Shown here one piece after another: positions 27,173 to 34,669 of a stretch of 34,669 nucleotides of DNA. Location of the stretch: positions 1 to 34,669 of the forward strand of contig NZ_MUNX01000106.1 in assembly GCF_002001005.1 (NCBI RefSeq), read 5' to 3'. Under the pieces are notes generated by a model, which made no database searches, was not told the origin of the DNA, and was given only the letters and a program-made list of their open reading frames with translations. The stretch's first letter is position 1. The number at the start of each line of letters is the position of its first letter. The stretch is from Flavobacterium sp. A45. GTDB taxonomy: Bacteria; Bacteroidota; Bacteroidia; Flavobacteriales; Flavobacteriaceae. The translations under genes were made by a program, and so were the position numbers.

Positions 27173-30100
27173 TTTAATAATTCGAACATTCATTTCTTCT
27201 ACCTTTTTATCAGATAAAAGAGATGGTGCGCCAAATAATAGATCTTCGCTCGTTCCTGTCTTAGGGAAAGCCATTACTTCTCTAATAGATGCTTTTTTCT
27301 CCAAAATCATCATTAAACGGTCAATTCCCCATGCAATTCCTCCATGTGGCGGTGCGCCGTATTGAAAAGCTTTATGCATCGTTCCAACACTTTTGATCAT
27401 TTCTTCTTTGTTGTAACCCATATTTCTATAAGTCGCTTCTAGAATTTCTGATTTATGTGCACGAACTGATCCTCCACCAATTTCATAACCGTTTAAGATT
27501 ATATCATATTGCTGTGCGATGATAGTTCCAATTTCATTGTCATCACCTTTCATATGCTTTTCTAAATCGTAAATCGCAGGCATTGAGAACGGATTGTGTG
27601 TAAAAGTCCATCTTCCTTCATCTGTTCTTTCAAACATTGGAAAATCAACTACCCAAGCCGGACATAATTCCTTTGGATTAATCAAGTGAAGCATTTTTCC
27701 CATTTCTTGACGAACAGCATCCAAAGCTTTGTTAGCCGTTGCATAATCCGCTGCTGAAAAGAATACAATATCACCCACTTGTGCATCAGTTGCTTTGATA
27801 ATTCCAGCTGCAATGTCCTCACCTAAAAATTTGATAATTGGTGACTGCAATTCCTCTTCATTTACAATAATATATGCCAATCCGCCTAATCCGTGCTGTT
27901 GAGCAATAGCTGTTAGGTTTTCGATTTGACCTTTAGACATACGTTTGTTTCCTTGCTCTTTGGCCGAAACCTTGATGCATTTTACAATTCCGCCATCTTC
28001 AATAGGTTTGCTAAATACTTGGAAAGTCGTATCTTTTACAATATCGGTGATGTCCTGCATTTTTAATCCGTAACGTAAATCTGGTCTGTCGCAACCGTAA
28101 AAATCCATAGCATCTTTGTATGTGATCACTTCAAACGGACGCAAAATCCACTTGTTGCCATATATTTTCTTCACTACTTCATTAAACATTTTGGTGTTTA
28201 AATCTATAATCTGCTGCATACTAGCGTAGGCCATTTCCATATCCAATTGCGTAAATTCCGGCTGACGATCCCCACGAGAATCCTCATCTCTAAAACAACG
28301 CGCAATTTGGAAATACTTTTCATAACCGCTTACCATCAACATTTGTTTAAACTGTTGAGGCGCTTGTGGCAAAGTATAAAAGAAACCTGCTTGTTTACGT
28401 GTTGGAACAATAAATTCACGGGCTCCCTCATCGGTTCCTGCACTTAAAATCGGAGTTTCAATTTCTAAAAACTCTTCTTCATCTAAAATGTCACGCAATA
28501 ATTTAATTACTTTATGACGATTCACGATTGCTCTTCTTACTTCTTCATTTCTATGATCTAAAAACTTATATTGAAAACGAATTGCTTCGTTCGTTTTTGC
28601 CGCTCTTTTAATCTCAAAAGGCAATGTTTTAGACAAGTTTAAAATTTCTAAAACTGAAGTTTCTAATTCAATTTTACCTGTACGCAGTCCTGCATTATAA
28701 TCATCTTCATTACGCCCTACTACTATCCCTTTTACAGAAATTACCGATTCTGGTTTCAATTTCACCAACTCATCGATGTTAGGAAATGATTCTCTACTGA
28801 TTCGTACTTGGAAAATCTCATAACTTGAATCACGCAAATCAATAAACATCAATTCACCATGGTCACGAACACTCGCAATCCAACCGGACAACATCACTTC
28901 TTGATTGATGCTTCCTTCAGATAACTGTGAAATTTTATGCGTTCTGTAGGTATCTTTTATAATAATTGGAATTTCAGGAAGTGATTCTTCTTGAGCCTCT
29001 TTATTCTCTACAACTGTTTCTTTGGAAACTTTTTCAGCCGCTTCTTTACTTTCTAAAACAGCAGCAGCTCCTAATTTGTCTAAAATAATTTGACGAATCA
29101 CTTTACCATTCGCACCTTTTCCGATAACACCTAAAACCTTACCAACTAAAATACCTGCTTTCCCTTGGTCTCCAGCTTTAATATCATTGGCAACCGCTTC
29201 ATTTTCTAAAATTACAGCAGCAATAACTTCTTGAATTTTATCTTCCGAAATAGCATTTTCTTCAAAGTACTTGTTGTAGTCAAAAGTTCGGTCTTTTAAA
29301 TAAGCCGTAATCGCATTTTGAACTAAAACGGCAGTGATTTTTTCGGCTTTAAATAATTTAAAAATATCCGTTAAATGGGCAATACTATGGATTTCAGCAT
29401 AATCTTCAGCCTTAATGTTGTTCGCCAACGTTTTAGCAACAAACGAAGGATCTTTAATTTCGTTATTTATCTCCACAAATGTTTGCGAACGCAACTTATC
29501 TGCTGTAAAAAATTTAGCATCTTGTGGCAAAACACCACCGTTAATCAAAATAGATTCAACAGCATAAGGCAAGGCGCTTGTATCCACTTTGATTGCTTCA
29601 ATTTCTGCCTTAATATTTACAAAAGGTAAATCCGGTTCAGAAATAAAACGGTAATCCGCTTCAAATTCTTTTTTACGCATTACTTTGGTCTGCTTTAAAT
29701 CAGCATCCCATAATACTGTAGTTTGGTCAGGTCTGAACTCTTTGTGCTCAATAAAATAATTGAATTGTTTTTCAACTTCTTCTTTTAAAGCTTCCACCAT
29801 AAACTTAAACGAGTTCAAGTTTTTTATTTCCGTTCTTGGATTTAATTCGTAACTGTGTTTTTTACGTAAAGAAACCGAAACATCCGATTTGAATTCCCCT
29901 TTTTCAAGATTCGCTTCAGATATCCCTAAGTTTTGAACAATACGTTGAATGTATTGTGCGTAGGTTGAAGCGTCTTCAATATTACGAATACAAGGTTCAG
30001 TGACAATTTCAATCAATGGCACACCTGCTTTGTTAAAATCGACTAACGAAATCTTCTTTTCGTGCATCAATTTTGCAGCATCCTCTTCAATATGAACCTG

Positions 30101-30499
30101 AGTTAAATTTACAGTAAATTGAGAACCGTCATTTCGATAACAAGACACGTGCCCATCAGGAATTATCGGATTGTGATATTGCGTAATTTGAATATTTTTC
30201 GGGTTGTCCGGGTATTCGTAATGCTTTCTATCCCAAGATATCACTTCATTGCTAAATGACGAATCCACTGCTTTTCCAAAATAAATGGCTTTTGTGATCG
30301 CTTCTTTATTCAAGGCAGGCAAAACGCCCATTTGTCCAGTACAAACCGAACATATATTTTCGTTAGGTGTTTCAATTTCTTGATTTGGACAAGAACAAAA
30401 CAACTTGGTTTTGGTATTCAATCGAACGTGAGTTTCAAGTCCAATTACCAATTCTAAATCGTGGGCTTTTATAGCCGCAGTTAATTGCTCCAATTCCAT
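27170..30499 (-). CDS. GatB-AspS fusion: amidotransferase subunit B joined to aspartyl-tRNA synthetase
   Basis: 1109 aa. Residues 1-480 are GatB: zinc cysteines C35, C37, C50, C53; RKHYEYPDNPKNIQITQ (91-107); LIEIVTEP (162-169); and a YqeY-like tail GKVLGVIGKGANGKVIRQII (453-472). A charged linker (about 483-508) leads to a complete AspRS at 515-1109: OB-fold anticodon domain (534-620), class II motif 2 FRDED (736-740), a GAD insert near 815-905 and motif 3 GIDRL (1058-1062). His547 matches His31 of the non-discriminating Pseudomonas AspRS. GatB with A and C amidates Asp-tRNA(Asn) or Glu-tRNA(Gln), and AspRS supplies Asp-tRNA. The fusion would tether charging to amidation. The start overlaps the gatA stop (TAATG), implying translational coupling. 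No frameshift or stop is seen. Confidence 0.96.
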   Translation of the reverse strand: MELEQLTAAIKAHDLELVIGLETHVRLNTKTKLFCSCPNQEIETPNENICSVCTGQMGVLPALNKEAITKAIYFGKAVDSSFSNEVISWDRKHYEYPDNPKNIQITQYHNPIIPDGHVSCYRNDGSQFTVNLTQVHIEEDAAKLMHEKKISLVDFNKAGVPLIEIVTEPCIRNIEDASTYAQYIQRIVQNLGISEANLEKGEFKSDVSVSLRKKHSYELNPRTEIKNLNSFKFMVEALKEEVEKQFNYFIEHKEFRPDQTTVLWDADLKQTKVMRKKEFEADYRFISEPDLPFVNIKAEIEAIKVDTSALPYAVESILINGGVLPQDAKFFTADKLRSQTFVEINNEIKDPSFVAKTLANNIKAEDYAEIHSIAHLTDIFKLFKAEKITAVLVQNAITAYLKDRTFDYNKYFEENAISEDKIQEVIAAVILENEAVANDIKAGDQGKAGILVGKVLGVIGKGANGKVIRQIILDKLGAAAVLESKEAAEKVSKETVVENKEAQEESLPEIPIIIKDTYRTHKISQLSEGSINQEVMLSGWIASVRDHGELMFIDLRDSSYEIFQVRISRESFPNIDELVKLKPESVISVKGIVVGRNEDDYNAGLRTGKIELETSVLEILNLSKTLPFEIKRAAKTNEAIRFQYKFLDHRNEEVRRAIVNRHKVIKLLRDILDEEEFLEIETPILSAGTDEGAREFIVPTRKQAGFFYTLPQAPQQFKQMLMVSGYEKYFQIARCFRDEDSRGDRQPEFTQLDMEMAYASMQQIIDLNTKMFNEVVKKIYGNKWILRPFEVITYKDAMDFYGCDRPDLRYGLKMQDITDIVKDTTFQVFSKPIEDGGIVKCIKVSAKEQGNKRMSKGQIENLTAIAQQHGLGGLAYIIVNEEELQSPIIKFLGEDIAAGIIKATDAQVGDIVFFSAADYATANKALDAVRQEMGKMLHLINPKELCPAWVVDFPMFERTDEGRWTFTHNPFSMPAIYDLEKHMKGDDNEIGTIIAQQYDIILNGYEIGGGSVRAHKSEILEATYRNMGYNKEEMIKSVGTMHKAFQYGAPPHGGIAWGIDRLMMILEKKASIREVMAFPKTGTSEDLLFGAPSLLSDKKVEEMNVRIIK

Positions 30500-31896
30500 T
30501 ATATTGTATCTTTTAAGAAGTTTGCAAACTTCAACACTAATTCATCATTATTTTTTGCCGCAGAAATTTGCAGTCCTGTACTTGTTCCTTGTGGCACTGT
30601 TAAAGTTGGCAATTGTCCCAAACTAAATCCAACCGTATAGGCATCGGATAAATACATAGCCAACGGATCTTTCAAACTGTCACCAATTTTAGGTGGAGTG
30701 CTTGGTGTTACTGGCGATAAGATAATATCTACTTCTTCAAAATCTTTACTGAAGTTTTCAGAAATTTGATCTCTTAAAGCCAATCCTTTTAAATATATTT
30801 CATCCGAAAAACCTTGAGACAATACTTGGTTACCACCAACAATTCTACGTTTTGTTTCTTCTGAAAAGTTTTCAGAACGCGTCACTGCGTAGGTTTCGAT
30901 TAAATTTTCAGCTTCAATACGGTTTCCATAATTTGTTCCGTCAAGACGAGATAAATTCGAAGCCGTTTCTGCCATTGCCAATGTATAGTAAGTTGAAACT
31001 AAAATATCAGATTTGAAAAAATCTAATTCTTTTACTTCAATTCCTTTGGCTTTTATTTTTTCGATGCTTGCTAAAAAATCAGATTTTATCTGAGCATCAA
31101 TAGCATCGCTTTCAATAAAGTTTTTAAAATACCCAATGGTTTTTACTGTTGAAGTTGCAATTGCTTCTTCACTAATTTCTGATGATGTGATTGACGTTTG
31201 GTCTTTTGGATCTTTTCCGCTCATTACATTCAACACAATTCGGATATCTTCAACTGATTTTGCTAATGGACCAACGCAATCCGTAGAGGATGCATAAGCC
31301 ATCAAACCGTATCTTGAAACTCTTCCGTAAGTTGGTTTTAAACCATAAATATGGTTGTACCCCGCAGGCTGACGAACAGAACCTCCAGTATCACCGCCAA
31401 TAGAAAAAACAGTGTAATCTTTTGCGACATTTACAGCAGATCCACCACTTGAACCTCCAGCAACTAATTCTGGATTAACAGCGTTTTTTACAGCACCAAA
31501 AATGGTGTTTTCACTAGAAGACCCGTGACCAAAACTATCACAGTTTTCTTTTACTAATGGAATAGCGCCTGCATCCAATAATTTTTGAATTGCAGTAGCC
31601 GTGTAAGGTGATTTATAATTTTTCAACAAATCAGAACTTGCAGTAGTGTAAGTTCCCTGCACCATATATACATCTTTAATTCCAAAAGGAATTCCTTCCA
31701 ACAAACCTATTGTTTCACCTTTTGCAATTTTAGCATCCACCTTAGCCGCTAAATCTAAAGCCAAAGTGTCTAACAAAGAATTTACTGAGTTATAAGTATT
31801 TTGTTTAAGTAAGTCTAATTTTTCTTGCACCAAAGCTGTACAAGTTATTTGTTTTGACACCAATTCTTGGTGTATTTTTTTTATTTGAGAATCCAT
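30499..31896 (-). CDS. gatA: Asp-tRNA(Asn)/Glu-tRNA(Gln) amidotransferase subunit A
   Basis: 465 aa, slightly shorter than the usual 485. The amidase-signature triad is Lys74 (GIKD), cis-Ser149 (GGSSGGS) and Ser173 (GGSVRQPA), spaced exactly as K79/S154/S178 of Staphylococcus GatA. It releases ammonia from glutamine for the GatB site. The segment ENCDSFGHGSSSENT (117-131) differs from the common NMDEFAMGSSTENS form. It begins 3 nt after gatC and its stop overlaps the gatB::aspS start, so all three are one operon. Confidence 0.96.
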   Translation of the reverse strand: MDSQIKKIHQELVSKQITCTALVQEKLDLLKQNTYNSVNSLLDTLALDLAAKVDAKIAKGETIGLLEGIPFGIKDVYMVQGTYTTASSDLLKNYKSPYTATAIQKLLDAGAIPLVKENCDSFGHGSSSENTIFGAVKNAVNPELVAGGSSGGSAVNVAKDYTVFSIGGDTGGSVRQPAGYNHIYGLKPTYGRVSRYGLMAYASSTDCVGPLAKSVEDIRIVLNVMSGKDPKDQTSITSSEISEEAIATSTVKTIGYFKNFIESDAIDAQIKSDFLASIEKIKAKGIEVKELDFFKSDILVSTYYTLAMAETASNLSRLDGTNYGNRIEAENLIETYAVTRSENFSEETKRRIVGGNQVLSQGFSDEIYLKGLALRDQISENFSKDFEEVDIILSPVTPSTPPKIGDSLKDPLAMYLSDAYTVGFSLGQLPTLTVPQGTSTGLQISAAKNNDELVLKFANFLKDTI

Positions 31897-31899
31897 TTT

Positions 31900-32169
31900 T
31901 TATCCTTCTATAACTTTTGCAACAACTAAAAAACCATTTTTCTTGTTCGGGAAGTTTTCCAAAATTATTTGTTTCTCAATAGCCGAACTCTCTATCACAA
32001 CATCTTCTCTTAAATTACTTACAGACACACAATTTCGATTGACAGTATTTGCAGTATTATTATTTGTTGGGATTGCATTTTTAATTACATCAAATAATTG
32101 GTTCACAGACTCTGAGGGCTGTGCTCCTTTAATACTCGACAAGATGTCGACTGTCATTGTTTTGCTCAT
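31900..32169 (-). CDS. gatC: divergent, N-terminally reduced GatC-like protein
   Basis: 89 aa from the ATG at 32169. A TTG at 32193 would add eight residues and is less likely. The C-terminal half fits GatC: LRED (53-56), then an ENFPNKKNGFLVVAKVIE segment (71-88) like the NAPDxxDGxFxVPKVI tail that wraps around GatA. The N-terminal half lacks the GatC VxHLARL helix and the central PTxHV turn, having instead MTVDILSSIKGAQPSESVNQLF. It lies 3 nt before gatA, which supports the assignment. The match is partial, so it could be a GatC replacement or a degenerate copy with a full GatC elsewhere. TATTTTTG on the minus strand at 32358-32365 is a weak promoter candidate. The rest of 32170-32428 shows nothing further. 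Confidence 0.7.
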   Translation of the reverse strand: MSKTMTVDILSSIKGAQPSESVNQLFDVIKNAIPTNNNTANTVNRNCVSVSNLREDVVIESSAIEKQIILENFPNKKNGFLVVAKVIEG

Positions 32170-32428
32170 AATTTCATTTAGTTTTAAAGTCAAACTTTTA
32201 AGGTGGCGAATTTACAAAAGTTTTATTAGGGAATCACGTTTATTTTAATGATTTCGACGGTTCTCAACATAAAAGAACAACATTTTAACATTATGTTAAA
32301 TTTAATTATAATATATAACAGTATTTCAAAATAGTTAACGTAGAATATCGAATTTAGCAAAAATACAAAAGAATCAAATTGAGTTTTTGAGTTATAAATT
32401 GCAAATTTTTCACTTTTTCCAAAAAAAA

Positions 32429-34054
32429 TTATTTCACTTTTGCTCCCTTCAAAAACACTTGGGTCGGAATTAATTTAACCATTTCATCTTCATTAACTTT
32501 CATCAAATCTTGATCAAAAATCACAAAATCTGCCCATTTACCAACTTCAAGGCTTCCTTTTTCTTTTTCTTCAAAATTAGAATAAGCCGCCCAAATGGTC
32601 ATCCCTCTTAATGTTTCTTCTCTTGTCAAGGCATTTTCCATTTGAAAACCTGCCTCAGGATAATTTTTGACATCCTTTCTGGCTACAGCGGCATGAAAAG
32701 TAAGCATAGGATTTACTTCTTCTACAGGAAAGTCAGTTCCCAAAGCAACGATTCCTGCTTTTTGAAGTAGTTTTTTATAGGCATAAGCATTTTTCAATCG
32801 TTCTTTACCCAATCTTTCACCTGCCCAATACATATCTGATGTAGCATGTGTAGGTTGTACCGAAGGAATTATCCCTGTGGCAAAATAATCAAAATCTGCT
32901 TCTTGCATAATTTGGGCATGTTCGATTTTCCATCTTCTGTCTTTCTTACCGGTCAATGCGTCTTTGTATATTTTCAACAAAACAGTATTTGCCGAATCTC
33001 CAATAGCATGTGAGTTCAACTGAAAAGGAGAATTGGCAATTTGTTTAGCTACATTTTTTAATTCTTCAACAGAAGAAAGCAATGCACCATATTGTTTTGG
33101 GCTATCCGAATACGGCTTATGCAAACAGGCACCACGAGAACCCAATGCTCCATCTCCATACATTTTAAAAGAACATACATTTAAATTATCTGTTTTGTAA
33201 ATTCCTTTTTTCAAGTATAAATCAATATTCTTTTGATTCACCGTAATCATGGCATACACATTAATTTTTAAGGCTTTTGCTTTTTGCAAACTATCTATCA
33301 AATCAATAACATCCGGATCTAAACCTGCATCATTAACAGTTGTCAATCCATATTGAAACATCACTTTTTCGGCATCCAATAATCCAGCAATTTGTTTTTT
33401 ACGATTCGGTTTAGGTATTATTTTAAAAACCAATTCCATTGGATTGTCAATTAAAATTCCATTAGGTTCTCCATTTTCCAAAACAATCTCTCCACCAGAG
33501 ACTTTTGTTGAATTTGTGATTCCTGCCAATTTCAAAACAATACTATTCACAACAATTGCGTGACCATCTATACGATTTAAAACTACCGGAACATTTGGAA
33601 AAGCTGCATCCAAATCTTCTTTCGTTGGAAACTTCTTTATATCCCAATCGTTTTGATCCCAACCATTTCCAATAATAAAAGTAGATTTTTTCTCTTCTTG
33701 ATATTTCTTGATTCTATCAATTACTTCCGCCATGCTTTTAGTCCCTCTCAAATCTACTTCTTGCAGACTCAGTCCATAACTATAAAAATGACAATGTGCA
33801 TCATACAAACCTGGATAAATAAATTTTCCTTTTGCATCAATAGTATTATTGGAATCATACGAATTTGCTATTTCATCATTGGAACCAATAGCTAATATTT
33901 TACCAGATTGAATCGCCATTGCTGAAGCTTTACCAAAATCTTTATTTACAGTATAAATATTGGCATTCGTAATAATAGTATCCACAGCAATCCTATTATT
34001 TTGATTACAGGACACCAATAAAATCATTGAAAGCAGAAAAGAAATTTTCTTCAT
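32429..34054 (-). CDS. amidohydrolase-family lipoprotein (YtcJ-like)
   Basis: 541 aa. The lipobox LVSC puts the lipid on Cys16. The next residues, NQNN, lack the acidic export signal seen on surface lipoproteins of this phylum, so retention in the periplasm is likely. The amidohydrolase_3 landmarks are the metal motif DAHCHF (H87, H89), NSHAIGD, KIEHAQIM, GTDFPVEEVNP and the final KWADFVIFDQD strand. YtcJ-type enzymes hydrolyse amide or formamide bonds with a dinuclear metal centre. The substrate is unknown. The gene stands alone on the minus strand. Confidence 0.92.
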   Translation of the reverse strand: MKKISFLLSMILLVSCNQNNRIAVDTIITNANIYTVNKDFGKASAMAIQSGKILAIGSNDEIANSYDSNNTIDAKGKFIYPGLYDAHCHFYSYGLSLQEVDLRGTKSMAEVIDRIKKYQEEKKSTFIIGNGWDQNDWDIKKFPTKEDLDAAFPNVPVVLNRIDGHAIVVNSIVLKLAGITNSTKVSGGEIVLENGEPNGILIDNPMELVFKIIPKPNRKKQIAGLLDAEKVMFQYGLTTVNDAGLDPDVIDLIDSLQKAKALKINVYAMITVNQKNIDLYLKKGIYKTDNLNVCSFKMYGDGALGSRGACLHKPYSDSPKQYGALLSSVEELKNVAKQIANSPFQLNSHAIGDSANTVLLKIYKDALTGKKDRRWKIEHAQIMQEADFDYFATGIIPSVQPTHATSDMYWAGERLGKERLKNAYAYKKLLQKAGIVALGTDFPVEEVNPMLTFHAAVARKDVKNYPEAGFQMENALTREETLRGMTIWAAYSNFEEKEKGSLEVGKWADFVIFDQDLMKVNEDEMVKLIPTQVFLKGAKVK

Positions 34055-34141
34055 AATAACAGTTTATTTTAGTTGAGCTAATATAAAGAAAGAGCTTCAA
34101 TAAAACTGTAAATTATAAAATGAATTATTTAAAAGGATATA

Positions 34142-34591
34142 TTATAAAACCTCTTCTATTATGTATTTGGTGGTATTAATCTCAAAAGCAAATCCAACTT
34201 TGTTTCCCATTAATTTATTTCCAAGTGGAGATTGTGGAGATAAAGCAATAACATTAATACCATCAACATTGATTTTTGGAAGAGCAAGACTTAGGTATAA
34301 ATATATTCCATTTGCCTTGACCAAACTACCCAAAATAATAGTTTCTGCCACAACAGAAGAGTCTAACTTATCCAAAACTGCTTTTTGAATCAATACTTCT
34401 TTGAGTTTCGTATTGAATTTTTCCTGTTCAATATGCATCATAGACAAGGCTGTTTCATGCTTGTCCCCAGCCGAACCTTTGGCATCGTTTTTAGAATCTT
34501 CGGTCAAAGCCGCAATCATATCCCTGAAAGCGTCTATTCTGTCTTGGACTAATTGATTATATTGCTGGTATATTTTTTGTTTGAAAGTCAT
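34142..34591 (-). CDS. GreA/GreB-like protein
   Basis: 149 aa. The C-terminal half (about 80-149) resembles the FKBP-like domain of transcript-cleavage factors, with SPQSPLG (118-124) and a GNKVGFAFE stretch before the final YIIEEVL strand. The N-terminal half is a short coiled coil with the NDAKGSAGDKHETA segment but no acidic DD/DE tip that would reach the RNA polymerase active site. Close relatives are often labelled 3-oxoacyl-ACP synthase in databases, which has no support in the sequence. It may bind the polymerase secondary channel without stimulating cleavage. Confidence 0.75.
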   Translation of the reverse strand: MTFKQKIYQQYNQLVQDRIDAFRDMIAALTEDSKNDAKGSAGDKHETALSMMHIEQEKFNTKLKEVLIQKAVLDKLDSSVVAETIILGSLVKANGIYLYLSLALPKINVDGINVIALSPQSPLGNKLMGNKVGFAFEINTTKYIIEEVL

Positions 34592-34669
34592 TTAATTTTA
34601 AAGAAGCTAAAATTCTGAATTGCTAATATACAAAGGATCAAAGAAACTAAAATAGTGATTTGAAGAAGA

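Noticed and set aside
27170..30499. Fusion caused by an assembly error joining gatB and aspS
   Set aside because: The frame is open through a plausible flexible linker with no loss of either domain, though re-sequencing would settle it.

Overview
The window looks like a chromosomal core region of a Flavobacterium-like member of the Bacteroidota. The evidence is an AT-rich sequence, almost no Shine-Dalgarno sites, several TANNTTTG -7 promoter elements (two with a TTG exactly 20 nt upstream), a fused SecDF, a GatB-AspS fusion and FhuA-type outer-membrane receptor architecture. I see no rRNA, tRNA, CRISPR, phage or insertion-sequence gene. Species is not determinable from the sequence alone.

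Layout. (1) 44-8012 (+): a secreted ankyrin-repeat protein, then a probable iron-reduction and uptake locus: a DUF2271-like secreted protein with a possible FMN-attachment motif, a PepSY/flavodoxin/FNR membrane reductase, an ApbE flavin transferase and a TonB-dependent siderophore receptor. The receptor has a clear promoter and a perfect palindrome that may be a metalloregulator operator. (2) 8173-15466: housekeeping and small secreted genes: HIT hydrolase, valS (-), a DUF1573 protein, an aspartyl-protease/PDZ protein (-), a class I aminotransferase and folE. (3) 15501-18395 (+): a structured RNA-like element, then cysS, yidD and lgt. (4) 18452-20335: an mdaB-like quinone reductase and a YgiN-like monooxygenase, divergent from a LysR regulator. 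(5) 20436-26570 (-): secDF, mdh, gyrB. (6) 26571-27169: a 600-bp gene-free stretch dense in inverted repeats and hexamer arrays. (7) 27170-32169 (-): a tight gatC-gatA-gatB::aspS operon. (8) 32429-34591 (-): an amidohydrolase lipoprotein and a GreA/GreB-like protein.

The most striking system is region 7. Aspartyl-tRNA synthetase is fused to the C-terminus of GatB, in one operon with GatA and with a GatC-like protein that seems to keep only the GatC C-terminal half. The synthetase carries a His at the position linked to relaxed tRNA specificity in Pseudomonas AspRS. Together this suggests a covalently built transamidosome (Asp-tRNA(Asn) made and amidated by one assembly). The second theme is a flavin-dependent extracytoplasmic electron route to iron in region 1. 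The third is a set of degenerate period-7 and period-6 repeats, between genes and also inside valS and at the cysS stop codon.
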